From assembly GCF_003318255.1 (NCBI RefSeq), contig NZ_QOCF01000019.1, positions 1 to 64,000 of the forward strand: a DNA stretch of 64,000 bases, given 5' to 3'. A model generated the notes under the pieces. That model ran no database searches and had not been told where the DNA came from. It was given only the letters and a program-made list of their open reading frames with translations. The position numbers and the translations under genes are program-made. Source of the stretch: Ruegeria sp. A3M17. Lineage in GTDB: Bacteria > Pseudomonadota > Alphaproteobacteria > Rhodobacterales > Rhodobacteraceae. Below, one piece after another: positions 53,780 through 61,403 of this stretch (position 1 is its first letter; each line of letters opens with the position of its first letter).

Positions 53780-55104
53780 GCCTGCGCCTCTGCGATCAGA
53801 TGAAAGAATGTTCCGGTCACATGGCGGCGAATTGATCCGGTTTGTGGTCCCTCAACCCCTTCGGCATCGAATACCCGTGCCAAAGGCGCGTCGGGTTGCT
53901 CGAGGATCGAGGAATAGTGGAACTCATGGCCGCGCAATGTCGCATCAGCGGCATAACCTGCCATCGGGGCCAGCAATTGCGCCTTGCGATACCCAAGATT
54001 GAACTTGCGCTTCTCATAGGACGTCACAAGCCCAAGCAGACCCGCCATCTGATGCCGGACCCCTTCCTTGTCGACCAGTGCCTCGCCCAATGCCATATAG
54101 CCACCGCACTCACCATGAACGGGTTTTGTGTCCGCGTGCTGGCGCAGACCGCTCAGGAATGAGTCGGCGGCGGCCAAAGTGCCTGCGTGCAGTTCAGGAT
54201 AGCCACCAGGCAACCAGACCAGATCGGCATCCGCAGCCGGGGCTTCGTTGGCCAGCGGTGAAAACGGCATGATTTCCGCTCCTGCTGCGCGCCAGCCTTC
54301 CAGCAAATGCGGGTAGGTGAACGAAAACGCCGCATCTCGTGCCAGCGCGATCCGCTGTGCCGGGGGCCGCGGCAGCGCGGCTGACGATGGCCCATTGGGT
54401 CCTGAGGAGGCCGCAGCTTTGATCGCCTCAAGATCCACATGCTCGCGCAAGAATGTGGCGTATCCAGCAATCGCGCTTTCCAGATCCGGGTGCTCTACCG
54501 CCTGAATCAACCCAAGATGCCGCTCGGGCAGGGTCAGATCTCCACGCCGAGGCAACACGCCCAGTACCGGCAGGCCCGCGCGCTCCATTCCCAAACGAGT
54601 CAGGCGTTCGTGACGCGGGCTGGCGCAGCGGTTCAGGATCACACCGGCAAAGGGCAGGTCTGGATTGTACATCCGAAATCCCAGCGCAGTGGCCGCCGCT
54701 GATTGGGCCTGACCGCCCACATCCAGCACCAAAACCACGGGCCAGCCCATACGCTGCGCGGTTTCTGCGCTTGATCCGTGCCCAAGCTCTCCGGGCTTGG
54801 CAACGCCGTCGAACAGGCCCATCGAACCTTCGGCCACGACGATATCCGCGCCCTCGGCTTGGGCAGAAATCGCGTTCAGCAGCGGATCGGCCATCGCCCA
54901 GCTGTCCAGATTGAAAGAGGCGCGTCCGGCTGCGGCACGGTGAAAGGCTGGATCGATATAGTCCGGTCCGCTCTTGAACGGTTGCACCGTCAGGCCATCC
55001 TCGGCAAGCGCACGCAGAAGACCCAGCATGACGGTGGTTTTGCCCGTCCCGGAAGACGGCGCGGAAATCAGTAATCCCGGAGGGTTGGTCATCCCGTCAT
55101 TCAT
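53776..55104 (-). CDS. cobB: Hydrogenobyrinic acid a,c-diamide synthase
   Basis: Amidates the a and c carboxyls of hydrogenobyrinate with glutamine and ATP. About 442 residues with a P-loop ([15 protein letters not shown], residues 14-28) and a C-terminal glutaminase-like domain having the nucleophile cysteine in [12 protein letters not shown] near residue 333 and histidine in RGHEFHYS near 393. The ATG at the complement of 55102-55104 overlaps cobM by eight bases; an ATG four codons later is an alternative start. Confidence 0.93.
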   Translation of the reverse strand: MNDGMTNPPGLLISAPSSGTGKTTVMLGLLRALAEDGLTVQPFKSGPDYIDPAFHRAAAGRASFNLDSWAMADPLLNAISAQAEGADIVVAEGSMGLFDGVAKPGELGHGSSAETAQRMGWPVVLVLDVGGQAQSAAATALGFRMYNPDLPFAGVILNRCASPRHERLTRLGMERAGLPVLGVLPRRGDLTLPERHLGLIQAVEHPDLESAIAGYATFLREHVDLEAIKAAASSGPNGPSSAALPRPPAQRIALARDAAFSFTYPHLLEGWRAAGAEIMPFSPLANEAPAADADLVWLPGGYPELHAGTLAAADSFLSGLRQHADTKPVHGECGGYMALGEALVDKEGVRHQMAGLLGLVTSYEKRKFNLGYRKAQLLAPMAGYAADATLRGHEFHYSSILEQPDAPLARVFDAEGVEGPQTGSIRRHVTGTFFHLIAEAQA

Positions 55105-55891
55105 TCTCGGGGCTCCAGCTTGACCACGGGCTGTCCGCGCTTTGCGGGCGATACCGGCGGTCGTAATCTTTTGAATACAGACAGCTTTCGTCAAAGCCTT
55201 CGCCCGCAAGCGCCGGGCCAACCATGATCAGAGCGGTGCGAGAGATACTCTCGTCCAGCGCGTCTTTCAGGGTCGCCAATGTGGCGCGAATGATCCGTTC
55301 ATCCGGCCAGCTGGCGCGGTATACCACTGCCACCGGGCAGTCTGCTCCATAGGCCGGGGTTAGGTCCGCGATCACGTTGTCCAGATTTCCGATCGACAGG
55401 TGAATGGCCAGCGTCGCGCCGGTCCGGGCAAAGTTCTCAAGCGTTTCGCCTTCGGGCATAGAGGACGCGCGGCCGGGCGTCCGGGTCAGAACCACAGATT
55501 GCGCCAGTCCGGGCAAGGTCAGTTCCGTTCCTAGAGATGCCGCTGCGGCCGCAAAAGATGGGACACCGGGGGTCACGCTGACTGGAATGCCCATCGCTTT
55601 CAATCGCCGGATCTGTTCACCCATTGCCGACCAAACCGACAGATCGCCCGAATGCAGGCGTGCAATGTCCTGACCGGCTTTATGCGCCGCCTCAATCTCG
55701 GCCATGATCTGATCCAGATCCATTGGCGCGGTGTTGATGATCTTGGCGCCTTCGGGGCAGTGGCCCAGAATCTCTTCTGGCACTAGCGATCCTGCATACA
55801 GGCACACCGGGCACGACGCGATGATATCACGCCCCCGCAGAGTCAGAAGGTCGGCAGCGCCGGGTCCGGCGCCGATGAAATGAACGGTCAT
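55097..55891 (-). CDS. cobM: Precorrin-4 C11-methyltransferase
   Basis: Methylates precorrin-4 at C11 to precorrin-5. 264 residues with [47 protein letters not shown] and [16 protein letters not shown], all characteristic of CobM/CbiF. It overlaps cobE by an ATGA junction and cobB by eight bases. Confidence 0.95.
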   Translation of the reverse strand: MTVHFIGAGPGAADLLTLRGRDIIASCPVCLYAGSLVPEEILGHCPEGAKIINTAPMDLDQIMAEIEAAHKAGQDIARLHSGDLSVWSAMGEQIRRLKAMGIPVSVTPGVPSFAAAAASLGTELTLPGLAQSVVLTRTPGRASSMPEGETLENFARTGATLAIHLSIGNLDNVIADLTPAYGADCPVAVVYRASWPDERIIRATLATLKDALDESISRTALIMVGPALAGEGFDESCLYSKDYDRRYRPQSADSPWSSWSPENE

Positions 55892-56256
55892 GTTTGTCCT
55901 CCGATGGCGACGGCGCAGGTTGCAAGCCGGTCGTCCGAAATCTGTCTGGGTGAGGTCAGCCGCGCGCCTGTCCCGGCGGCGGCAAGGGCGGATGCTTCGG
56001 CTACGCTGCCGGTGCCATAGGTGGCACGGCTGCGGTTCGAGCAGGTGAGAGTGCGCTGTCCCGCCAGATCGGCAGCAGCGATGAAATGCAGGGGCAGGGC
56101 GATCTCTGCGGCAAACTCCGACAGCGCGGCGTGACCTTCCTTGTCGGCAACAGTGGCCAGCGCGTCGACGTTTTGCCCAACGCTGGCCCGCTCAAATACG
56201 GCGCGCAGGCTGTCCACGGTCGCCGTTGATGAAAACCCCAACCCCGCAACGATCAT
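55888..56256 (-). CDS. cobE: CobE / CbiG C-terminal-like protein
   Basis: 122 residues starting [18 protein letters not shown], with [34 protein letters not shown] and [11 protein letters not shown], which match the CobE/CbiG-C family. Its exact role in the aerobic pathway is not settled. The start is the ATG at the complement of 56254-56256, overlapping the cobL stop by four bases. A much longer open frame upstream in the same phase is only a shadow of cobL. Confidence 0.9.
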   Translation of the reverse strand: MIVAGLGFSSTATVDSLRAVFERASVGQNVDALATVADKEGHAALSEFAAEIALPLHFIAAADLAGQRTLTCSNRSRATYGTGSVAEASALAAAGTGARLTSPRQISDDRLATCAVAIGGQT

Positions 56257-57452
56257 AAGATCACGCTCCACTGCACCACCGGATAGGCGGATCTCCAGCC
56301 GCGCCGAGGTCCTAGTGCCGAAGCCTGCGCCAGTTCGATGCGCAAAAGCTCCCCGCCCAGTTTTTCGTGCCATTGCGCCAGTAAGGCTTCGCTTTCCAGC
56401 GTCACAGCATTGGCGACCAATCTGGTGCCGGCGGGCAGGGCGGCGTGCAGCCAATTCAGCAATTCGGTACTCAGGCCGCCGCCGATGAATACCACATCCG
56501 GAAACCCAAGGCCGTCCAGTGCGGTCGGCGCTGTGCCATGCACAACTTGCAGCCGGTCTTGCCCTAACGTGTCGGCATTTCGGCGAATGCGGTCCGCGCG
56601 ATCCTCGCGGGGTTCGATCGTGGTTGCGGTCAGGGTCGGGTCGCACATCAGCCACTCGATACTGATCGAGCCGGTGCCGCCGCCGATATCCCACAGATGC
56701 TCGCCACGCTTGGGGGCCAGCGCCGACAGGGTCAGCGCCCGCACGGGGCGTTTGGTGATCTGGCCATCATTCTCGAAGATATCATCCGGCTTACCCGAGG
56801 CCTTGGGCAGCGCCTGTCCTTCACCCGCAACTTCAAGCCCAACGCAGACTGGATGGTCGAACCCGCCCAGCAGGGCTTCGGTCAGCGACACGCTGCGCGA
56901 CCGTTCGCGGGGGCCGCCAAGGGCTTCCATGACATGCAATTGCGTATCGGCAAACCCAGTTTCGTTCAGATATGTCGCAAGCTCGGCCACCGCAGCGCCG
57001 TTGCGCAGCAGCAGGATGGCGCGCAATCCAGGCGAAAGATGCGGGCGCAGACGGGTCAGCGGGGCGGCGTGCAGACCGAATGTCTGCGTACTTTCCAACG
57101 GCCAGCCCAGACGCGCGGCGGCCAGCGAGAACGTGGACTGCCCCGGATGGGCTGTCCATTCTCCGGCGTCGAAATTGCGCGCGATTACCGAACCTGCGCC
57201 GAACCAGAACGGATCGCCCGAGGCCAGAACAACCGTTGGCCGACAGCGAAACCCGGTCAGGATCGGCAGGCCGTCGGAAAAGGGCACAGGCCAATCTACG
57301 CGCTGCGCACCAGTTTCGGGGATCAGTGCCAAATGGCGCGGCGGGCCCATGATGATTTCGGCACGCTCCAGTACTTGACGACTTGCGGGTGACAGGCCAT
57401 CCAGTCCATCTTCGCCCAAGCCCAAAACGCTTAGCCACGGAGCTTCATGCAT
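56253..57452 (-). CDS. cobL: Precorrin-6Y C5,15-methyltransferase (decarboxylating)
   Basis: A bifunctional fusion that methylates C5 and C15 and decarboxylates the C12 acetate of precorrin-6B. 399 residues: a CbiE-type methylase half (VLGLGEDGLDGLSPASRQ, VVLASGDPFWFGAG) and a CbiT-type half with the SAM site LWDIGGGTGSISIEW near residue 255. The start ATG (complement of 57450-57452) overlaps by two bases the start codon of cobK on the other strand, so no promoter can fit between the two genes outside their coding sequence. Confidence 0.94.
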   Translation of the reverse strand: MHEAPWLSVLGLGEDGLDGLSPASRQVLERAEIIMGPPRHLALIPETGAQRVDWPVPFSDGLPILTGFRCRPTVVLASGDPFWFGAGSVIARNFDAGEWTAHPGQSTFSLAAARLGWPLESTQTFGLHAAPLTRLRPHLSPGLRAILLLRNGAAVAELATYLNETGFADTQLHVMEALGGPRERSRSVSLTEALLGGFDHPVCVGLEVAGEGQALPKASGKPDDIFENDGQITKRPVRALTLSALAPKRGEHLWDIGGGTGSISIEWLMCDPTLTATTIEPREDRADRIRRNADTLGQDRLQVVHGTAPTALDGLGFPDVVFIGGGLSTELLNWLHAALPAGTRLVANAVTLESEALLAQWHEKLGGELLRIELAQASALGPRRGWRSAYPVVQWSVIL

Positions 57453-58200
57453 GACCAACCTCCTGATCCTTGGTGGCACGACCGAGGCCAATGCACTGGC
57501 CAAAACCTTGGCCGAGCAGGGCACCCCGGCGACCTATTCCTATGCCGGACGAGTGGACAATCCAAGGCCGCAGCCCCTGCCGGTGCGTGTTGGAGGGTTC
57601 GGCGGCGTCGAAGGCCTGGCCCGTTACCTGGTGGACCACGCGATCACTCATGTAGTCGATGCCACCCATCCCTTTGCCGCGCAAATGAGCGCAAACGCCA
57701 TTTCCGCGTGTCGCGAGGCCGGGGTGCCCCTGGCCGCTTTGACGCGCCCGGCATGGCGCGCGCAGGACGGAGATCGTTGGCAGCACGTTTCTGATATAGG
57801 CGCGGCGGTTACCGCCTTGAGCGGTTCTAAACGGCGCGTTTTTCTGGCTGTTGGCCGCCTGCACCTTGAAGATTTCGCGGCTCAGCCCCAACATCACTTC
57901 TTGCTGAGGCTGGTGGATAAACCGGATGCACTGCCGCTGCCCGATTGCGAGGCAATCGTGTCGCGCGGGCCGTTCACCGAAGCAGGGGACCGGGCGCTGA
58001 TGCTGCAGCATGGCATTGAACTGGTTGTGTCCAAGAACTCTGGCGGCACTGGTGCACGCGCCAAGCTGGATGCCGCGCGCACTCTGGGCGTACCGGTGCT
58101 GATGATCGACAGGCCGACCCTTCCGCAAAGGACCGAATTGCCGAACGTGACGCAGGTTCTGGACTGGTTGGCTCATTCCGGGGTGAACCTCGGGGTATAG
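57451..58200 (+). CDS. cobK: Precorrin-6A reductase
   Basis: Reduces precorrin-6A to precorrin-6B with NADPH. 249 residues with NLLILGGTTEANALAKTLAEQG at the N-terminus, VDATHPFAAQMSANA, VFLAVGRLHLEDF and VSKNSGGTGARAKLDAA, diagnostic for CobK/CbiJ. It is the only gene of the cobalamin cluster on the plus strand. Its start codon overlaps that of cobL and its end overlaps the convergent cobJ by 28 bases. Its promoter must therefore lie within cobL coding sequence. Confidence 0.95.
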   Translation: MTNLLILGGTTEANALAKTLAEQGTPATYSYAGRVDNPRPQPLPVRVGGFGGVEGLARYLVDHAITHVVDATHPFAAQMSANAISACREAGVPLAALTRPAWRAQDGDRWQHVSDIGAAVTALSGSKRRVFLAVGRLHLEDFAAQPQHHFLLRLVDKPDALPLPDCEAIVSRGPFTEAGDRALMLQHGIELVVSKNSGGTGARAKLDAARTLGVPVLMIDRPTLPQRTELPNVTQVLDWLAHSGVNLGV

Positions 58201-58925
58201 ACGATCGGCGCGATCTCACGGTTGATGACGCGCGTCAGGGATGACCCGACAATGACGACGGTTTGCATGTCGGCCATATCAGGTGTCGCCTCGGCGAGTG
58301 TCGAAATCCGGATCGCCTCGTCAGCGCGGGATACGGCGCGCGCGAACAGGATCAGGCGCTCGGGCTCGCATTCTTCGCGCAGGATTTCCAGTGTTTTTAC
58401 AAAGCCTTCCGGGCGGGACTTTGAGCGCGGGTTGTAAAACGCCATCGCGAAATCCGCCTGAGCAGCTAGGCGAAGACGTTTTTCAACCAGCGACCAGGGT
58501 TTCAGATTGTCGCTGAGGTTGATGGCACAGAAATCATGCCCCAGCGGTGCCCCGGCCCGGGCGGATGCCGCTAGCATCGCGGTTATGCCGGGAAGGACGT
58601 CTATGTGGACGTTACGCCACTCGGCTGGACCGTTTTCCAGTGCTTCGAACACGGCCGCCGCCATGGCGAACACACCGGGATCGCCCGAGGATACCACGAC
58701 CACCCGTTTCCCCTCAGCCGCCATCTGCAACGCGTGTTGGGATCGGTCGATCTCAACCCGGTTGTCGCTGGCGTGCAGCGTCAGGCCGGGGCGTTCCGCC
58801 ACGCGCGCGACATAGGGGATGTACCCGACCACGTCCGTGGCATCCATCAACGCAGCTGAAACCTCGGGAGTTACGAGATCTTCGTTACCAGGCCCCAGAC
58901 CCGCAATCTTGACCCAACCGCTCAT
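58173..58925 (-). CDS. cobJ: Precorrin-3B C17-methyltransferase
   Basis: Methylates C17 and contracts the ring to precorrin-4. 250 residues from the ATG at the complement of 58923-58925, with IAGLGPGNEDLVTPE, ATDVVGYIPYV, VVVSSGDPGVFAMAAA, VLPGITAMLAASARAGAPLGHDF and AFYNPRSKSRPEG. It overlaps cobI at the start by four bases and the antisense end of cobK by 28 bases. Confidence 0.95.
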   Translation of the reverse strand: MSGWVKIAGLGPGNEDLVTPEVSAALMDATDVVGYIPYVARVAERPGLTLHASDNRVEIDRSQHALQMAAEGKRVVVVSSGDPGVFAMAAAVFEALENGPAEWRNVHIDVLPGITAMLAASARAGAPLGHDFCAINLSDNLKPWSLVEKRLRLAAQADFAMAFYNPRSKSRPEGFVKTLEILREECEPERLILFARAVSRADEAIRISTLAEATPDMADMQTVVIVGSSLTRVINREIAPIVYTPRFTPE

Positions 58926-59650
58926 GGCCGCCGTCCCTGACCATGCACGATGATGATCGAGAAATAGGGCGTCACTTTTTCGCATGCCTCGGACAGTTTC
59001 GTCACCACCTGGTTCGGCATCTGTGCAAACTCGACGATCCATGCGCGGTCATACAAACCGGCTGTTTTCAGCGCACGCTTCACCTTGTCTATATTGCGCC
59101 CGATTTTCATGACAACCAACGCGTCGGTCTGCGCCATGCGAATTGCCAGATCTTCTTCGGGCAGGGTGCCGACCAGTACTGTAAGCACATCATCGCCCCA
59201 GGTGATCGGGTTACCCGTTGCTGTCCATGCGCCGGACATGCCGGTAATGGCTGGCACGACCTCTACATCAGCCTGATCGCGCAAGCGGCTGTAAAGATGC
59301 ATGAAAGACCCATAGAAAAACGGATCACCCTCGCACAGAACCACCACATCCTCACCCTGATCCGACAGAGCTTTGAGATGCGTGGCGCAGTCTTTGTAAA
59401 AGGCCGAGAGCAGTTCGTTATAGCGCGGATCAGCCAGTGGAATTTCCGTAGTGACAGGGTATTCCATGGGAAATTCAACAGCGCTGTCCGGGATCATCCC
59501 ATTGACGATCTTGCGTGCCTGACCGCTGCGACCAGGCTTGCGAAAGAACGCCACGTGCCGTGCATTGCGCAGCAGCCGGTCGGCCCGCACGCTCATCAGG
59601 TCCGGATCACCGGGACCAAGGCCTACGCCGTATATCTTGCCGGCGCTCAT
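58922..59650 (-). CDS. cobI: Precorrin-2 C20-methyltransferase
   Basis: Methylates precorrin-2 at C20 to precorrin-3A. 242 residues from the ATG at the complement of 59648-59650: IYGVGLGPGDPDLMSVRA, VVVLCEGDPFFYGSFMHLYSR and PAITGMSGAWTATG are the tetrapyrrole methylase motifs in the CobI version. It overlaps cobH and cobJ by four bases each. Confidence 0.95.
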   Translation of the reverse strand: MSAGKIYGVGLGPGDPDLMSVRADRLLRNARHVAFFRKPGRSGQARKIVNGMIPDSAVEFPMEYPVTTEIPLADPRYNELLSAFYKDCATHLKALSDQGEDVVVLCEGDPFFYGSFMHLYSRLRDQADVEVVPAITGMSGAWTATGNPITWGDDVLTVLVGTLPEEDLAIRMAQTDALVVMKIGRNIDKVKRALKTAGLYDRAWIVEFAQMPNQVVTKLSEACEKVTPYFSIIIVHGQGRRP

Positions 59651-60276
59651 TCGGTGCGGCTCGCAATGGCGTTGATTGCGGCGACGGTGATGGCGCTGCC
59701 GCCCAGACGGCCTTTGACAATGCAAGAGGGCACAGGCTGCGCCTCCCACAATGCGTCCTTGGATTCGACGGCACCGACAAAGCCCACCGGGCACCCGATG
59801 ATAGCGGCCGGGCGGGGGCAGTCGGGGTCTTCCAGCATATTCAGCAAGTGGAACAGAGCGGTCGGCGCATTGCCGATAGCGACCAGAGCGCCTTCCAGAT
59901 GCGGGCGCCAAAGCTCCAGCGCGGCGGCAGAGCGGGTGTTGCTCATCTCGGCGGCCAACGGGCGCACGCGCTCGTCATGCAGGGTGCAGATCACCGGATT
60001 TTCGGTGGGCAGGCGGAACCGGGTCACACCTTCGCTGACCATCCGGGCGTCGCACAGGATAGGCGCGCCATTCTCCAACGCGGTCCGTGCGGCTGGCACG
60101 AAACCGGGCGAAAAATGTACGAATTCTTCCAGACCGACCATTCCGGCGGCGTGGATCATGCGAACCGCAACCTGCTCTTCATCAGCGTCAAAGCGCGCCA
60201 GATCAGCCTCAGACCGGATCGTGGCAAAGCTTTGCTTATAGATCGCTGCGCCGTCGGTTTCGTATTCATAGGGCAT
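59647..60276 (-). CDS. cobH: Precorrin-8X methylmutase
   Basis: Moves the methyl group from C11 to C12, converting precorrin-8X to hydrogenobyrinate. 209 residues with the catalytic histidine in VRMIHAAGMVGLEEF near residue 45, APILCDARMVSEGVTR, and AIIGCPVGFVGAVESK near residue 155. The start shares one base with the cobG stop. Confidence 0.95.
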   Translation of the reverse strand: MPYEYETDGAAIYKQSFATIRSEADLARFDADEEQVAVRMIHAAGMVGLEEFVHFSPGFVPAARTALENGAPILCDARMVSEGVTRFRLPTENPVICTLHDERVRPLAAEMSNTRSAAALELWRPHLEGALVAIGNAPTALFHLLNMLEDPDCPRPAAIIGCPVGFVGAVESKDALWEAQPVPSCIVKGRLGGSAITVAAINAIASRTE

Positions 60277-61403
60277 CAGGTGAGGTCCATAGTCATAAGT
60301 GTTTCGGGTGTCAGCCCGCGTTGGGACGGCTCATCCCCCGCGCGACCGTTTTTGACAAGATCAAATCGTCCGTCATTGCCAACCAGTGTGACATTTGCCG
60401 GACCCATGCGCGCGCAGCCTTTGGCGCAACCGGATACATGCAAACTTCCCGGGATTTGGGCGGCCAAGACGCGGGCAACTTCGCGGGTTTCCACCTGTGC
60501 CTGCGGGCAGAATGGTGCTCCGGGGCAGGCGTCGGTTGTCATCAGCGGGTCGGTGCCATCTAAGACAAAGTCCGGTGCTTGTATCGCCGCCCCGCCTTCC
60601 AGCAGGATCAGTCGCCACGGAGTGACGCGCAGGGCAGTGGCTCCGCTGTTTGTAACAAGGTCTAAGAGCTGCCGCGCAGGCAATTGCCCGAACGCGGCCC
60701 CATAAAGCGCACCCAGATCGCACGCGCCGGGTTGCGGCGGTGCGCCGATGTCACCGAGCGCGCTGCCCTGCCACTCCGCAGGCAATTCCTGCGTCGCGAC
60801 CACCCGAGCCATGCGGCGCGCTTCCGGTGTGAAACGCTTAGAAAACCATTCGGCCAGAGCGATAAGCCGGTCAATCGCGTTGGTTTCTGTAATCCGACGG
60901 CCAGTCTTGGCCCCGTCGGCGCGCAGGATGAGGCCATCGGTGCCTGTTTCAACCCGGATATCGGCCGAATCCGCCGCCAACAGGCGCTTGGGGCCTGTGT
61001 CGATGGCAAAGCCGAATTTGGCGGGCAGGGTTGGCAATTCCTCCAGCCTGTCGATCAGTTCCTGGGTCAGCCGTGCGGTTCGATCATTTGATCGGTACAG
61101 GGGCGACACCAGGATATTGCGGCGCACTTCAATCCCGGGCGCGGCATCCAAAAGGTTCAGCGCTGCCAGTTCGGCCAGCAATACCGGATGATCGTCTTCC
61201 TTGACCCCGCGCAGCTGTAAATTGGCGCGGTTGGTCAGGTCGATTGTGCCATTGCCGAATCGCTCGGCCAACTCACAAAGACCACGTGTTTGTTCGGCGC
61301 TCAAACGGGCCAGGCGCGGGCGCACCCGAACCACAAGACCATCGCCCGACATCATCGGCCGATGCGCGCCGGGGCACCAACCCTGAACGACCGGGGCGCT
61401 CAT
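60276..61403 (-). CDS. cobG: Precorrin-3B synthase
   Basis: Uses oxygen to hydroxylate and lactonise precorrin-3A, the step that marks the aerobic cobalamin route. 375 residues from the ATG at the complement of 61401-61403, in the nitrite/sulfite reductase ferredoxin-like fold: LTNRANLQLRGV in the first repeat and the iron-sulfur ligands in TDACPGAPFCPQAQ and SGCAKGCARMG. It overlaps cobN by four bases. Confidence 0.94.
   Translation of the reverse strand: MSAPVVQGWCPGAHRPMMSGDGLVVRVRPRLARLSAEQTRGLCELAERFGNGTIDLTNRANLQLRGVKEDDHPVLLAELAALNLLDAAPGIEVRRNILVSPLYRSNDRTARLTQELIDRLEELPTLPAKFGFAIDTGPKRLLAADSADIRVETGTDGLILRADGAKTGRRITETNAIDRLIALAEWFSKRFTPEARRMARVVATQELPAEWQGSALGDIGAPPQPGACDLGALYGAAFGQLPARQLLDLVTNSGATALRVTPWRLILLEGGAAIQAPDFVLDGTDPLMTTDACPGAPFCPQAQVETREVARVLAAQIPGSLHVSGCAKGCARMGPANVTLVGNDGRFDLVKNGRAGDEPSQRGLTPETLMTMDLT

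Noticed and set aside
56257..56694. A long minus-strand open frame extending cobE upstream by about 146 codons
   Set aside because: It runs entirely across cobL in another frame and the predicted residues are arginine-rich shadow coding. The cobE family starts at MIVAGLG, which has an ATGA overlap with cobL.
60087..60563. Plus-strand open frames of 150 or more residues across the cob and fad genes
   Set aside because: They are antisense to well-recognised enzymes, lack ribosome binding sites and have compositions typical of reverse-strand shadows in high-GC DNA.
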